From: Erigeron canadensis
Lineage: Eukaryota > Streptophyta > Magnoliopsida > Asterales > Asteraceae
Assembly: GCF_010389155.1 (NCBI RefSeq)
Contig: NC_057768.1
Location: 11,220,501-11,284,500, forward strand
Reading direction: 5' to 3'
DNA: 64,000 bases
Translations under genes and position numbers: made by a program
In this document: piece after piece, positions 22,236 to 33,935 of the stretch
Position numbering within the stretch: the first letter of the stretch is position 1
Layout: every line of letters begins with the position of its first letter
The notes under the pieces: generated by a model
Told to the model about the DNA's origin: nothing
Database searches by the model: none
The model's input: the letters and a program-made list of their open reading frames with translations, nothing else

Positions 22236-23819
22236 ATGGTTGCAAACTATCTTAATCAATTAATACTAATGGACCATGAGACTGGTAAAGGGTAATTCAC
22301 CACCCAAGCTAATGATCATAGACTAATACTTTTCTTAGAACGGTCGATTTGAATCCTTTATGCAATTCACTGATATTAGAATGTGCACTTGTATGACTGA
22401 AGGATATAAAGCCCCGACATATGAGGACAGTGGTGTTACCAAAGTATATGCTTATTAAGATATGACTGAATCCGATAAGAAACTATATGAGGCAGAGAAA
22501 AAGGCACTTTCATGTTTAAAGATGTCATTGCCACAAGATATAGTACATTTGTTTAACGGATTTAATACTTCTAAAGAACATTGGTTAGCACTAAAAAATC
22601 ATTGTGAAGGGGATGAAACACTTAAAAAGAATAGAAAAGACCTTCTAAAGCATCAGTATAATGTATTTAATGGGTTAAGAAGTGAAAACTTAGATCAACT
22701 AATTACACGATATTATCATCTGCTAGCAGACTTGCAAGCATTTGAGGTTACGTATTCTGAGGAAGAGAAGGTCGATAAATTTTTGAGCTCTTTACCAGAA
22801 AAGTGGAATCACTATATTACCACTTTGCAAGAGAAAGCAGATTTCGACGGCATGTCTCTAACTCAAATAGTTGCTAAGTTCAGGGGACAAGAAATGAAAC
22901 AAAAGAGGAGGGAAGCAGGATATAATAATGCTCAGATTCCCGAGCTTTATTACGGTAGGCCTTCGATCAATGTAAGTACAAGTTCTCCTGATGAAAGCAC
23001 CAAGGCCTTCATGAGTGAAGATGTCGACTTACAAAGGATTTCTGTTAACTCTGAAGGGAACATATGTCTTGTTTCAAGTCAGAGCGACAATTTAGGCAAT
23101 CGTGGATATCCTACCTCTAGTACTTGCTCTACCAAGCCTATAAGTGTCAAAAGTGCGGAAAATCACTTATCAGTTCTTGCGTCATTCGTGACATCTTATG
23201 AACAGTTTATCCAAGGCAAGGCTCAAGATCCTAGTGTTATCGATGAAGACTATGAACAAATTGATCCCTTAGACCTAGAAGAGATGGATCTACAGTGGCA
23301 AATGGCTATGCTCACTCTTCGGGCTAAACGGTTCTATTCAAGAACAGGGCGGAAGGTCGTTGGTTCGAAGCTTGGCTTTGATAAGTCAAAAATAAAGTGT
23401 TACAATTGTGAAGGATTTGGACATTTGCTAGGGAATGCCAGAGACCAAATAAGGAGGATAAGTCAATGGTGACTCGTCAATACTTCAATCATGGTGGAGC
23501 AGTACAATCATCTACTAATATCTCAAAACAAAGGTCATTCTATGATGAGTCTAATGGATTACAAGGTTCAGTTGATCAGAAGCTATCAAGAGCTTTAGTG
23601 GTCTAGCAACAAGATGAATCATATGACTGGGGTTTAAAGGTCAATGAACTGAATAGTACCTATGTTGTAGAAGTTGGTTCGGGAAGCAGTTCAATCTATT
23701 CTGATGAAACATCTTCCCAAGAATCAGAAAATCCTACTAAAGAAGATGCTCTTTTCACTCCTCTTGAATGCTCCTCATCAACAACTCAAGTATCTAACGT
23801 AAAGATTGTTGATGATGGT
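22236..23819 (+). pseudogene. gag: S3 gag, first part
   Basis: Starts at ATG 22236 (MVANYLNQLILMDHETGKG), then stop codons before a long open part 22462-23472 with the UBN2-type capsid region (SLPQDIVHLFNGFNTSKEHW ... LLKHQYNVFNGL ... DKFLSSLPEKWNHY). The first zinc knuckle (KCYNCEGFGHL near 23395-23440) loses one T, which shifts the frame and removes the last Cys. Reading continues in other frames until the Athila LTR at 23820. Same gag type as S4. Confidence 0.88.
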
Positions 23820-25345
23820 TGATGTGTATTTTCTAGTCTTAAATTTATAAACACGAAATACCTAGCTACTGACTACTACACACTTGCGGGCAGTGTACCC
23901 GTTTGTATGCAATATAGTGACTTGGTAAGTACGAGGTCAAACACAAGGACTTATTAAGCAATTGTTACAAGAAAAGGGGTTTTGTGGCCGAATTGCCACT
24001 TTGCAAGAGTTAGTTGAAAAAGTCAGTAATCCCTTAGGATTAATCGAAAGAAGAATTTTGTTGTTGAATTTCGAACAATGATTTAAAAGGACACCCACTT
24101 GGATCAAATCACATGCCAATCATTGGGTCTAGACATTACTTGCATTTGTTGAACGACTCAAAAGATAGACAAGACGAACTTCCGTTATACTTGACACTTT
24201 AATTGCTCCAAATATAATTATCGCTTCCGCGTTTAATTTCTATTCAAAACAATTAAGCCTTAAGATCCTGAGTTGATTTTTACGATTTAACCTATAAAAG
24301 TTTTCTTCCGAACTGTTTATTCACCTAATCAGATTCCTCTATCATAAGTGTTTACACATTCAAAATGAATTTAATTGTTTAAAATCTTTATCGTTAGTTT
24401 CTTTCGAACTCCAACGACTTTAGGCTAATTATAGACCGATCAACCTTTTCATAAACCAATTGACAATGACATAGATTTCTTCCGAACTTCTAATTACGTT
24501 TATCAATCGATAAATATAAAAGATGAAAACAATAGTTAAACTCAAATAAATATGGATCTTCGATTAAACATAAAAACCTTGTTCAACGTTTGCAAGTAAC
24601 ATTCACAACGACCCTATGACATGTTCACTACCCAAGCGGGTGCAAATAAGATTTAGCCACTCATAGTAACCAAGAAAACACAAATAATATTAAAAGAAAT
24701 CATATTGTACCGATAATCTTGATGAATTCAAAAAGAAATAATGAATCCTTGAATAAAAATTGATATTCTTGAAGAAATAGATGATAGGAAATCGACCTAC
24801 TAGAGCCTCCTATTCGTTCTTCGCGTTTCTAGGGTTTTTAAGTGGTAAAAAAGAGATTCGAGTTGTCCAATGGAAAAATAAGGAGTATATATATATATAA
24901 TCAGCCGCTTAACTGCCGTTACATATTTGTAACTCCCGTTACACGCGCTATCTGCCACTGTTTGCAAATTCGGTCCAGTACTAACGGCCGTTAAGTATTT
25001 GTAACGCCCATTGAAGAAGAAGCTTGTAACTGCCGTTATAGACCGTAACTGGAGTTACATAACCCTTGTAATTCCTTGATCTTTGTAATGGCCATTATTC
25101 ATTTGTAATGGGAGTTACGCTTTGAAACTTCAACTTTCTTCATTTTATCATTCTTGGAATTCATACGGAAGCATCCATTAGCTCATCTTACGACTTATTT
25201 AACCATTTTCTTCCATCAAGCCTGTTATGGACCTGAAACTACTCGTACATACCATAAAGTATCGAAATAGAGGTACGAATGACTATAAGTGCAGCATAAA
25301 TGACCTAAAACAATGTAGGAAATATGTATAAAATGAGTCACATCA
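23820..25345 (-). repeat. Athila-like 3' LTR (complete)
   Basis: 1526 bp; minus strand starts TGATGTGACTCATTTTATAC at 25345, left end is TGATGTGTATTTTC on the plus strand at 23820. Partly repeated at 30651-31250 and, far more diverged, at 50157-50985. Confidence 0.92.
24885..25117 (-). promoter_or_regulatory. Athila LTR promoter: TATA box with an upstream palindrome array
   Basis: TATA-rich run at 24885-24900. Directly upstream (minus-strand sense) lie about eight 12-bp near-palindromes of form TAACNNNNGTTA at 24910, 24930, 24982, 25002, 25027, 25046, 25086 and 25106, including TAACGGCCGTTA and TAATGGCCATTA. Spacing is about 20 bp or multiples near it. The AACGG/CCGTTA core resembles MYB-type sites; binding is an inference. 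Confidence 0.6.
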
Positions 25346-25364
25346 AATCCCCCTACATTTAAGC
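25346..25364 (-). other. Athila-like polypurine tract
   Basis: Minus-strand CTTAAATGTAGGGGGATT immediately before the 3' LTR. Two similar tracts lie further inside at about 27143-27158 and 27541-27557. Confidence 0.8.
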
Positions 25365-27521
25365 TTTGCTTGTCCTCAAGCAAATCTAAACTTCAAAACT
25401 TAAATTACCTTGGTACATCATGGAACCACATTTCAGTAATCAAAAAGAAGCTCAACCATAATAATAAAAAAAAATGAGAATACATGGTTAGGCAGTTTTA
25501 ATCTTAAATGAAAACCGGAATTTTTGACAATATTTGACTGATATACAAGCCTTAATAACACGACTAAGCACAAATGAAATGAACAAGTGATATCTCGCCT
25601 ATCCTACTCCAACTAACTTACTTTTGGGGTTGAATATTTGAATAATCACTCAATAGCTAAGTCTTGATGCATACTCTTTTAAGGGTTCGTTCCTACATCG
25701 CCAAGGCGCTTGCGCCCTATAACGTCTATTAGAAGAGGACTTTAAGGGTTGTAACATTAGGGCTAAACATGGTATTTAAACAAGGTATGGAAATTTGGGT
25801 GAACACTTAGTGTTAACAAAGAACTAACACAACATTTAACAAATTTTTCACATATAGTCTAGTCCAAACAAACCTATGTCATTAGTTACCAACGGTCCAC
25901 ATCCCAAGAAGTTCTCCCGACCATAACCCCTAATAGAACGATCAAAAACCGACACCATTGTGGTGTATGACAATCAAACAACTTATCAACCAAATATAAC
26001 CACCGTTGACTTAAACAAACTTGCCAACTTACTGATAACAACTGAAAATTATAACTTTCCAAGATCCTTTCGTTGGTGTAACTGTACCAACTTACAAAAA
26101 TGATTTGACCTAAAATGAGAAATACCAACTGACAGCCCAAGCTCTTCTTCATTTTTGTTCATTTTTTTTTCTTTTATATTTTTGAATTCTTTTATTCTTT
26201 TTTTTTTATTTAAAATGAGCTACGTTTACTCTGACTAATTGGTATTCTCTTAATAATCTTGAAACAGGGACAAATCTTTTGATAAAAATGCTAAGATGAA
26301 CAATTCAGACTCGATCCAAGATCATGACGAAATCAAACTACCCCCATTAAATAAGAATATCCCAACCCGACATAACAAAACCAAACCCAAACCATCCACT
26401 AGCATAGGCAACCAATGACCCACCAGGACTTTGACTATCGGTTTTGGCTAGGAAAAGTTTGTATTTAGGTAGATTTAACAAAGAACAGGCTAATGACAAC
26501 ATGTTTTCTATTGTTTGTTGCACTAAAAGTGAGTGCAACATAAGGGTTTAAACGGGTGGTTCACTAACCAATGCAGTTAGCTACTAAGCACATTATAAAA
26601 CATGCACATAACAAAATTTACGAAACAAGGGGTGAAACATACAAAGAACAAAGGTTTTACCCTAATTTGCCTCTTCTTCATCTAGAAAACCATGGAACGA
26701 TCAACGAGGACAAGTTCTAGAATCAACGCTAATACCGGCATACTCATAGCAAATGAAATAATCCGGAAATGGAAAATCAACCTCAAACTTGCACATCATA
26801 GTTCAAGGCTCTAAAAGAGACCCTTACTTTTGGAATAATCCAAAAGCCTAAGAGAGGGACAAATTTACAAGGCTAATAGTTCCAAAACCGTACACCTATC
26901 ATATCTAGCAATGAATTAATAATCTCACACTTTGGTGTTTTGGTGCTACAAGCATGCTAGCAATGTTATTAATCCAGAAGAGATGCCACATCAATCAGTC
27001 AAAACACATTCCTCATATTAAAAATTTGTACCAAGGATGTAGTTAAATTGCTTCATTATATGTATAATTAGGTGACAAAAGCAATTAACTACAATGACAA
27101 GCATGCAAAGTCTTCAAAAATACTCGACTTTTTCCTATTTACCTCCCCCCACACTTAAGTTGGACAATGCCCTCAATGTCCAAGAAACTAAGGCAAACTA
27201 TGGGAAATAGGGGAAAGTAAACAAAAAGCAAAATAAAGAACAAGAAAAACTTGCCAGGTATGACGGGTGTTCCATGCTTGAATGATGCCAACAAGAATAT
27301 TGCGCTGAACTTACTGCCAGCATATGCATATGACATTCAACTTGCTATCAACATGAACACACGATTAATGAGCAACATTATAAAAGAAAACATGCATACC
27401 ATTCTTCCTACTTATTTAAACAGAAATGGAAAAAAATAAAATAAAATACAAAACACGGGTTGCCTCCCGAGAAGCGCTTAATTTATTAACGAGTCATTAG
27501 CTAGACTCGATCCTCGCAGAA
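25365..27521 (-). other. Athila-like non-coding region in place of pol
   Basis: 2.16 kb between protease and PPT with no open frame longer than about 90 codons and no RT, RNase H or integrase motif on either strand. It contains homopolymer A/T tracts (26160-26220) and two extra PPT-like CTTAAGTGTGGGGG tracts near the protease end. The region that should hold RT and integrase has been lost or replaced. Confidence 0.75.
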
Positions 27522-29230
27522 TTACCAAGGTTGGGATTCCGATACCCCCACACTTAAAGTGTTGGGAGGTCGACCCTTGAAAGGAGAGAAACAGTTACCT
27601 TTCACCTTTTCAGAAATCCAATCATTTGCTCGACCAGAAATATCAACAACCATCATGAGCTCCTCTTTCTCACTTGTTGATAAATTCGAGCACAACTCTT
27701 CAGACAACTTAACATTCCCATGAGAGACAGCAGACTTCAAACGGCTATAAAGTTTACGGATCTTAGCACACGGGCCATCCATTAAGTTCGAAACTGGCAC
27801 TGTTGCCTTCTTCAACTCACCCTCCTGTTTCTCAAGCTTCTTATCTAACCATTCATCAACCTGTGAATCCAATGAACTAACACAAGCAGTTTCAACTGAG
27901 TTAGCAACATTGGAAAAAGATACAGAACAGGTGTTTGTAAATGTCACCGACTCATTTCCTGCTCTTAAAGTAAGTTTTCCACGACTGACCTCAAGTTTAG
28001 CATCGACCGTGGCAAGGAATGGTCTCCCTAAGATAAGAGGCACATCTAATGCTTCATCTGCTTCAATAATCACAAAATCGACAGGAAAAACCAAACCGCC
28101 CACCTTAACTAACACATCTTCTAGAATTCCCATTGGTCTAATTTCAGATTTATCGGCCAAATGGATTTTCATTTTAATCGGTTTCGGTTCTCCTAAATTC
28201 AGTTTAGAATAAATCGATGAAGGCATTAGATTAATACTTGCTCCTGAATCATTTAAGGCTCTTTTCACAGATAAATTACCAATCTTGCAAGGTATGGTAA
28301 AACTACTAGGATCCCCGCGTTTTTCGGGCAACTTACCTGTCACTGCTGCTGAACAAACATCCTCAAGCACTGTAGTTGTCACCCCCGCCAGATTTTTCTT
28401 ATTCATCAAGATTTGCCTCAAACACTTTGCATAACCTGGCATCTGCACAATTGCATCTAAAAGTGGAATGTTAATATGCAATTTACTGAGGTGACTCACA
28501 AATTTATCCATTTGCTGCTTTAGTTTATGTTTCACCAATCTCTGAGGAAATGAGATTTTGGGCTGGTACGGCTTTACTTCAGGTTTGTCAGCCTGTTTTG
28601 ATGGAACGACTGGTGTCTGCACGGCGGGGTTCGGCTCCATCTCTACTTCTTCAGTAACCTCCTCTTCTTCATCATGTACCTGCGCAAGCGGAGTAGTTTC
28701 ATCAGGCAAATGATTTGCAGAATTATACGTATTACCTGATCGAGTTGTAACGGCATAGACATGCTCATTTCGAGCATTGGGAGGGTTGTACTTCGATCCC
28801 GATCCTTGATTGTTTTGTTGAGGCTTAGGATTCGGTTGAGTATTGCTTGGTAGAGTACCGGGCTGCCTATTCGAAATTCCTAGCCTTTCGAGCTTAGCTT
28901 CTATATCCTGGAAAGTCGCTTGAGTACTCTTGGTGCTCTGCTCAAGCTTATTAGCCAAACCATCCAATCTGGTAGTCATAGCATCCCATTGAGAGTCCGT
29001 CTTCTCATTAGTAGCTTTCTGAGCTCCTACCAAATCCTTCATGATATCTCTCAGTTCTGCATTCGCATTCTGTTGATTGTTGAACCTGCTAAACCTGCTT
29101 CCACTAAAACCAGAATTATTAGCATTAAAATTAGATGAAGGAAAAGAAGTACCTGATGACCGATTTTGATAACCGGTATTCTGATTAAAGTTCCCTTACT
29201 GATTCTGGACATAGTTAACTTCTTGAGCCG
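27522..29230 (-). pseudogene. Athila-like gag C-terminus and aspartic protease
   Basis: Open 27522-29042, with upstream coding similarity to about 29230 interrupted by TAA near 29197. It has an Asn/Gln-rich linker, a coiled-coil block (residues about 1-60), an acidic segment, then a retropepsin fold with RALNDSGASINLMPSSIY (catalytic DSGA) and VPLILGRPFLATVDAKLEV. The last 130 residues resemble the start of the Athila RT linker (LDKKLEKQEGELKKA) but stop before any RT motif. Confidence 0.88.
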
Positions 29231-29232
29231 GC

Positions 29233-30303
29233 TTACGAGCAATCCTCTGAATAATGCATGTCCCCACAGTTGTCACAACCATCAACAATTACCTTAACAT
29301 CCCTTTCAATGCTTTTAAATCTCACATCTTGGTTGTCAAACCTTTCGTTCATCTGCTTTGTGAGGGCTTTGACTTCAGCAACCAAGCTTGATTCTTCACT
29401 ACTCTCTAGCTTTGCCATAGTCTTACTACCAGTTCTCTTGCCTACATGCTCTTTACGATCAGAAAACTCCTTAGCCATATCATCTAGGATTTTGTAACCT
29501 TCAGCCGGGGTCACATTGTTCAAACTACCTCCAAATGCCCCGGCTAATTCCCTTCGAGTTCTCTTTTGCAAACCATCATAGAAGATCTCAACCATTGCTT
29601 CTGTGTTCAGATTGTTTCCTGGACAATTCCTGATCATCTCCTTATATCGTTTCCAAGCATCTACTACATCTTCCCCTGGATCTTGAGTGAATGACCGGAT
29701 CTTATTCTCCAACTGTCTTTGAGTCCTTATAGAATAGAACTCATCAATAAACCCAACACGAAGCTCATCCCAAGTTGTATACAGATCATCTGGTTGCTCC
29801 TTTAACCATGCCTTAGCTCCTCCACACAAAGTGAGTGGAAAAAGCTCAAGCTTCACATTATCATTTTGGTTCGCGCCATAGTGGTAAAACCTACAAATTT
29901 TCTCAAACCTCTCTAGATGGCCATACGGATCATTGTTAGTTACCCCATTAAACTTCTCTTCCTCCACACTTTTCAAATGACTCCCTTTGAGAGAAAATTT
30001 AACTCCGGTGGTTGGAAGGCGAATAGGAGTGCCCCTATTAGTGGGTATATTTCTCCTACGGTCACCATAAAGACGGTTATTGGGGTTTACCGGTTCTTGA
30101 TCACCCATTCTCCTTACTCTAACTGGTTGAATTACTTGAAGATTTGCTCGAGGAATTTCTGTTGAATCCGGTTGATAAGTTTTATCCCGATTATCTTCTT
30201 CCTCTGAGCTATCCCCAATTTTGAACAAACCACTACCTTCGGAGAATTTAGAATTTAAGTGCACCTCGGACGTTGAACCTTTCTTTGAGTAATGTTGATC
30301 CAA
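29233..30303 (-). pseudogene. gag: Athila-like gag
   Basis: Retrotrans_gag protein of 356 codons, from MDQHYSKKGSTSEVH at 30303. The core reads KFNGVTNNDPYGHLERFEKI, LTLCGGAKAWLKEQPDD, WDELRVGFIDEFY and RRELAGAFGGSLNNVTPAEG. It ends in a short zinc-knuckle-like CDNCGDMHYSEDC (Cx2Cx3Hx4C). The frame to the protease is shifted by one base directly after the knuckle. Confidence 0.9.
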
Positions 30304-30626
30304 GTCTACGTCATGGTGATCACGGTTTTCGGTACCTGAATCTATGTTGTCGATGTTTGAGGGCTCCGTGTTGTTTGATCTGAGTAAGTGTCATTTGGCT
30401 TTCCCTGGATTAGATTGAGGACTAAGCAAAGGTCTACCAGAGGCTCTTGTGTTCATCAACTACAAAGCTCCTGCACAAGCACCACAAGAAATACCGTGAA
30501 CCGCACCAGAAACATACACAATAAAATTAAACTAAAAATAAAATCTATCAATTAAAACAAATAACTTCCTCACAAATGAATGCAAGGAAGGATCGAATCA
30601 CAAAACGAACAACTACTTAATTTAAG

Positions 30627-30644
30627 TCCCCGGCAGCGGCGCCA
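30627..30644 (-). other. Athila-like primer binding site
   Basis: Minus-strand TGGCGCCGCTGCCGGGGA, close to the classical Athila PBS that pairs with an Asp tRNA. It lies a few bases from the 5' LTR end at 30651. Confidence 0.88.
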
Positions 30645-30650
30645 AAAACT

Positions 30651-31250
30651 TGATGTGTATTTTCTAGTCTTAAATTTATAAACACGAAATACCTAGCTAC
30701 TGACTACTACACACTTGCGGGCAGTGTACCCGTTCGTATGCAATATAGTGACTTGGTAAGTACGAAGTCGAACACAAGGACTTATTAAGCAATTGTTACA
30801 ATAAAGTGATTTAGATTAAAAAGGGGTTTTGTGGTCGAATTGCCACTTTGCAAGAGTTAGTTGAAAAAGTCAGTAATCCCTCAGGATTAATCGAAAGAAG
30901 AATTTTGTTGTTGAATTTCGAACAATGATTTAAAAGGACACCCACTTGGATCAACTCACATGCCAATCATCGGGTCTAGACATTACTTGCATTTGTTGAA
31001 CGACTCAAAAGATAGACAAGACGAACTTCCGTTATACTTGACACTTTAATTGCTCTAAATATAATTATCGCTTCCGCGTTTAATTTCTATTCAAAACAAT
31101 TAAGCCTTAAGATCCTGAGTTGATTTTTACGATTTAACCTATAAAAGCTTTCTTCCGAACTACTTATTCACCTAATCAGATTCCTCTATCATAAGTGTTT
31201 ACACCTTCAAAATGAATTTAATTGTTTAAAATCTTTATCGTTAGTTTCTT
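30651..31250 (-). repeat. Athila-like 5' LTR, truncated
   Basis: About 600 bp matching 23820-24415, cut near 31245-31250 where S3 gag resumes. The missing part includes the TATA box and palindrome array, so this LTR has no promoter. Confidence 0.9.
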
Positions 31251-31829
31251 CGAAATGAACTAAGGGAGGTTACTTTCAGAAAGAAACTGGGAGAAGAAAA
31301 ACATGATAAACTAAGTGATGAGTACACTTTACTTCAAAAGGAGTTACTTTCAGCTCAATCAAAAATAACCAAGTTGCAGTCCAAAATTGATAAAATGAGA
31401 GATATTCGAGTTTTGACAAATCATACTTATGAAAGCATTAAGATTGGAAAAGATCATGATCTTGAAGAGCTCTCAAATAAAAGGAATTATAATGCTGAGA
31501 TACCTCCACCAATCAATCACATCTATGATTCTATTGTCAAAATAAGTGATGATGATAAGAATACTTCTTCAAAGAATTTCAAAGGACAACATGAAAAGCC
31601 AGAGTCATGAAAACAAAAATTTTTTTGTATATGATAAGGGTTCAATCACTCATTTTACTCTCAAAGGAAGTAAGAAAGTGTTTACTGAAAAGGAGTATTC
31701 CTTGGAAAGTATAGAGCCAGAATTGGTTGACAAATTTTGGGAGGTTGATGTCACTGACTTTGAAAAGCAAAATAAAGATTTTAGAAAAGTTAGTCCTAGA
31801 AAATTATGATCAAAGAAGTTTTCTAAAGA
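31251..31829 (+). pseudogene. gag: S3 gag, middle coiled-coil part
   Basis: Frame-shifted pieces (31374-31610, 31546-31809) encoding a heptad-rich segment (ELLSAQSKITKLQSKIDKM) and a polar region ending EVDVTDFEKQNKDF. It corresponds to the coiled coil between the two zinc knuckles of S4 gag. It is flanked left by the truncated Athila LTR and right by S4; the S4 target site TCTCC is 31830-31834. Confidence 0.8.
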
Positions 31830-31834
31830 TCTCC

Positions 31835-32518
31835 TGTAAGGTGCCCTATTGTTGCGTGGATCGTAATAAGATGTGATTCGTTATGTCAAGAGTGCGGAAT
31901 CCTCTTGAGATAACTAGATTGCTATTGCCTTTTGTTAATTAATAAGTAATTAATCAACCTAAGGAGATGCACAAGGCTTGTGGTTCGTGTAAGAGAACAC
32001 ACGAAGGAACAATTAACCTTAGCTCGTAAATTCGTGAATAACTATCAAGGATTCGTAAATCATTAACCTAATTTCGTAGATTAGGTCTTGTATTTATACT
32101 AGTTGATATTGGGTTGTGTGGGCTTCGGCCTTAATAGTGTAATTAAGCCCGAATCAATAAGTCAATCGACTTACCTCGTGCTGACGTCAGCACGAGGTTG
32201 TTCCTACAGGCTGATGACATCAGCACGAGGTTCGACCTTTGACTCTTTGTTTTGCTTCGTTTAGCTCGTACATAACATCCAATCATCGTTTAAGTGTTCT
32301 ACGACACTTATAAACCTTGATTCTATGTTCTTGTACCTGCAAAACAATATATAATACACAAACACAATACAAAACATAAACAGATATAATATTGAAGTTC
32401 AAACGTAATCATTAAATATCAACACAAGTTCTTATTTAAATGATTACACACAAGTTCCTAAAAACATAAACGATAATCAAATCTATGGTGCGATTGTCAC
32501 AACGAATTTGCATCTACA
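31835..32518 (-). repeat. S4 3' LTR
   Basis: 684 bp, plus-strand ends TGTAAGG and CTACA. TATAAATA (minus) at 32091-32098. About 75-130 bp upstream of it lie a perfect 24-bp palindrome centred on TGACGTCA (32174-32197) and an imperfect partner GCTGATGACATCAGC (about 32210-32223). This copy keeps the ACGT core intact. Confidence 0.95.
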
Positions 32519-32533
32519 GACTCCCCCTTGACG
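32519..32533 (-). other. S4 polypurine tract
   Basis: Minus-strand CGTCAAGGGGGAGTC directly before the 3' LTR. Confidence 0.85.
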
Positions 32534-32841
32534 ATTGCAACTAGATCTCTTTAAAGTCTTCAAAACTTGAACTACAAAATTATCCATTAAACAAAAGTCT
32601 GATGCTATTCGCATGAATTCTCTCTTGTAAACAATGAGCGAGAATGTTGCGATAGCGTTTTTCCTCTACTCTCCAAAAATCCACTACTGAGCAAGGTGTA
32701 TCCAAAAGTCTTCTCTGATCATCAACAAACAAACATCTGTGCTTCGCCTGACTTGACATCTATCTGCGAAAATGTCATCTCCGTCAGCATATCTTGATCC
32801 CATCTGATAGCGGGAATCTTCTTAACACATTTAATTCTTTT

Positions 32842-33665
32842 CTAGACAAACCGAAATGTGCCATCTGGATTCTTAATCTTCTCCAAAGGTGTTGGCTTTA
32901 TCAACCTTTCTTCTGGCTTCAGACCTCTAGCACTGAAATACTTAATTCTTTCATCTCTGAATCTATTCCAGTAGAAATCTGCAAGCCCATTGCTCTGAAG
33001 ATTAACGAACCAGCGTCTTCCCAAATCTATCATGTTTGAATCACTGAGAGAGTGGAAATAACTTTGACTCATAGACATATACTGGCATCCCTCCTTTCTC
33101 TTGATAATAAACAATTTGATTCTGTGATCATAGAACCAACTTTGTATCACTGAGAAGTATTTGGGTGCATCCTTATCTGAGATATATTCCCAAAACATAG
33201 ATGGTTTATACGTATCATGTATCATCAAACCAGTATGTCCTCTATAACCTGGAATTAGTCTATTAACAATAAACTCATGATCTTGCTGCACCGGAGGTAT
33301 ATTAAATCTTCCAAGATCAACCTCTCGCGTAGCATCTATATTCCAGAATAGATCAAAAATATTGTCATGTCCTTCATCAACTATATTTGCATATACCGCA
33401 AACCTCAACCTTGCAGCATTCTTAGGTTCATCTGGACTATCTCTGATTGGATTGAGATTGAGATGTTCTACTTCAGCTATTGGTTCAACTTGAATGACTT
33501 CATCTTCATTAAAGACACGATCAAAGTCATAAGGTGTCTCAAGCAACCTTTTTCTATCAGCTTCCGAAGTAATGAACTCTCCTTCTTCCAAATCTTCATC
33601 ATCGATACTTTCTAGATCTTCTTCAGCATCAAGATCGTCCAATGCACCTATCCTTTGAAGCTTAT
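32842..33665 (-). CDS. S4 ORF4: acidic protein without an initiating ATG, probable exon
   Basis: About 274 open codons between ORF3 and the 3' LTR. It begins with a very acidic stretch (AEEDLESIDDEDLEEGEF), has a middle domain around FDLFWNIDATREVDLGRF, and ends with WFYDHRIKLFIIKRKEGCQY and LADFYWNRFRDERIKYFSAR. The first in-frame ATG is at about residue 140 of the part after 33642; the frame opens just after a TGA and right at TTTGAATTGCAG, a good 3' splice site (CAG at 33666-33668). I infer a downstream exon joined to ORF3 or to a leader; the donor is not determined. The C-terminal style recalls segments in Asteraceae repeat proteins. Function unknown. No stop or frameshift inside. Confidence 0.6.
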
Positions 33666-33935
33666 CTGCAATTCAAACGATTTACATATACAAAAATAAA
33701 GTACATAAATCATAAGTCAAGACATAATAAAATAGTATAAATACATAAAAGAAATTAAAATAAATAATATTATATCATAAATATAATGCAACAATTACAT
33801 TAATATTTATCTTATAATCTTTATCTATTTCAACTTACAACAATAATATTATATCATAAATATAATGTAACAAATACATTCATATTTATCTTATAATTTT
33901 TACAAAAATAAAAATAAAAATAAAAATCATTGGCA
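33643..33935 (-). other. S4 AT-rich gap between ORF3 and ORF4, candidate intron
   Basis: About 270-290 bp, strongly AT-rich on the minus strand, with a repeated 30-bp block ATATTATATCATAAATATAATG (two copies near 33768-33790 and 33846-33870), ending in TTGCAG at 33666. Base composition and the acceptor fit a plant intron. ORF3's own stop lies at its start. Confidence 0.45.

Larger units (their letters stand above)
23820..31250 (-). mobile_element. Athila-like Ty3/Gypsy element with gag-protease only
   Basis: Minus strand: 5' LTR (truncated, 30651-31250), PBS (30627-30644), gag (29233-30303), protease (27522-29230), 2.2 kb non-coding, PPT (25346-25364) and complete 3' LTR (23820-25345). No RT, RNase H or integrase similarity exists between protease and 3' LTR, so it could only move with helper proteins. 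Over the shared 590 bp the two LTRs differ at roughly 12 positions plus a 17-bp deletion in the 3' copy (about 2%), so it is young. Its right end was lost, together with part of S3 gag, in a deletion with a TTCGAA microhomology near 31245. Confidence 0.9.

Noticed and set aside
24901..25117. Array of GTTA-type repeats as a satellite
   Set aside because: Only short dyads recur; the intervening DNA is unrelated. Best described as promoter motifs of the LTR.
29051..29242. Hydrophobic minus-strand frame between Athila gag and protease
   Set aside because: Shadow of the true coding frame, an Asn/Ser-rich gag tail readable in another frame.
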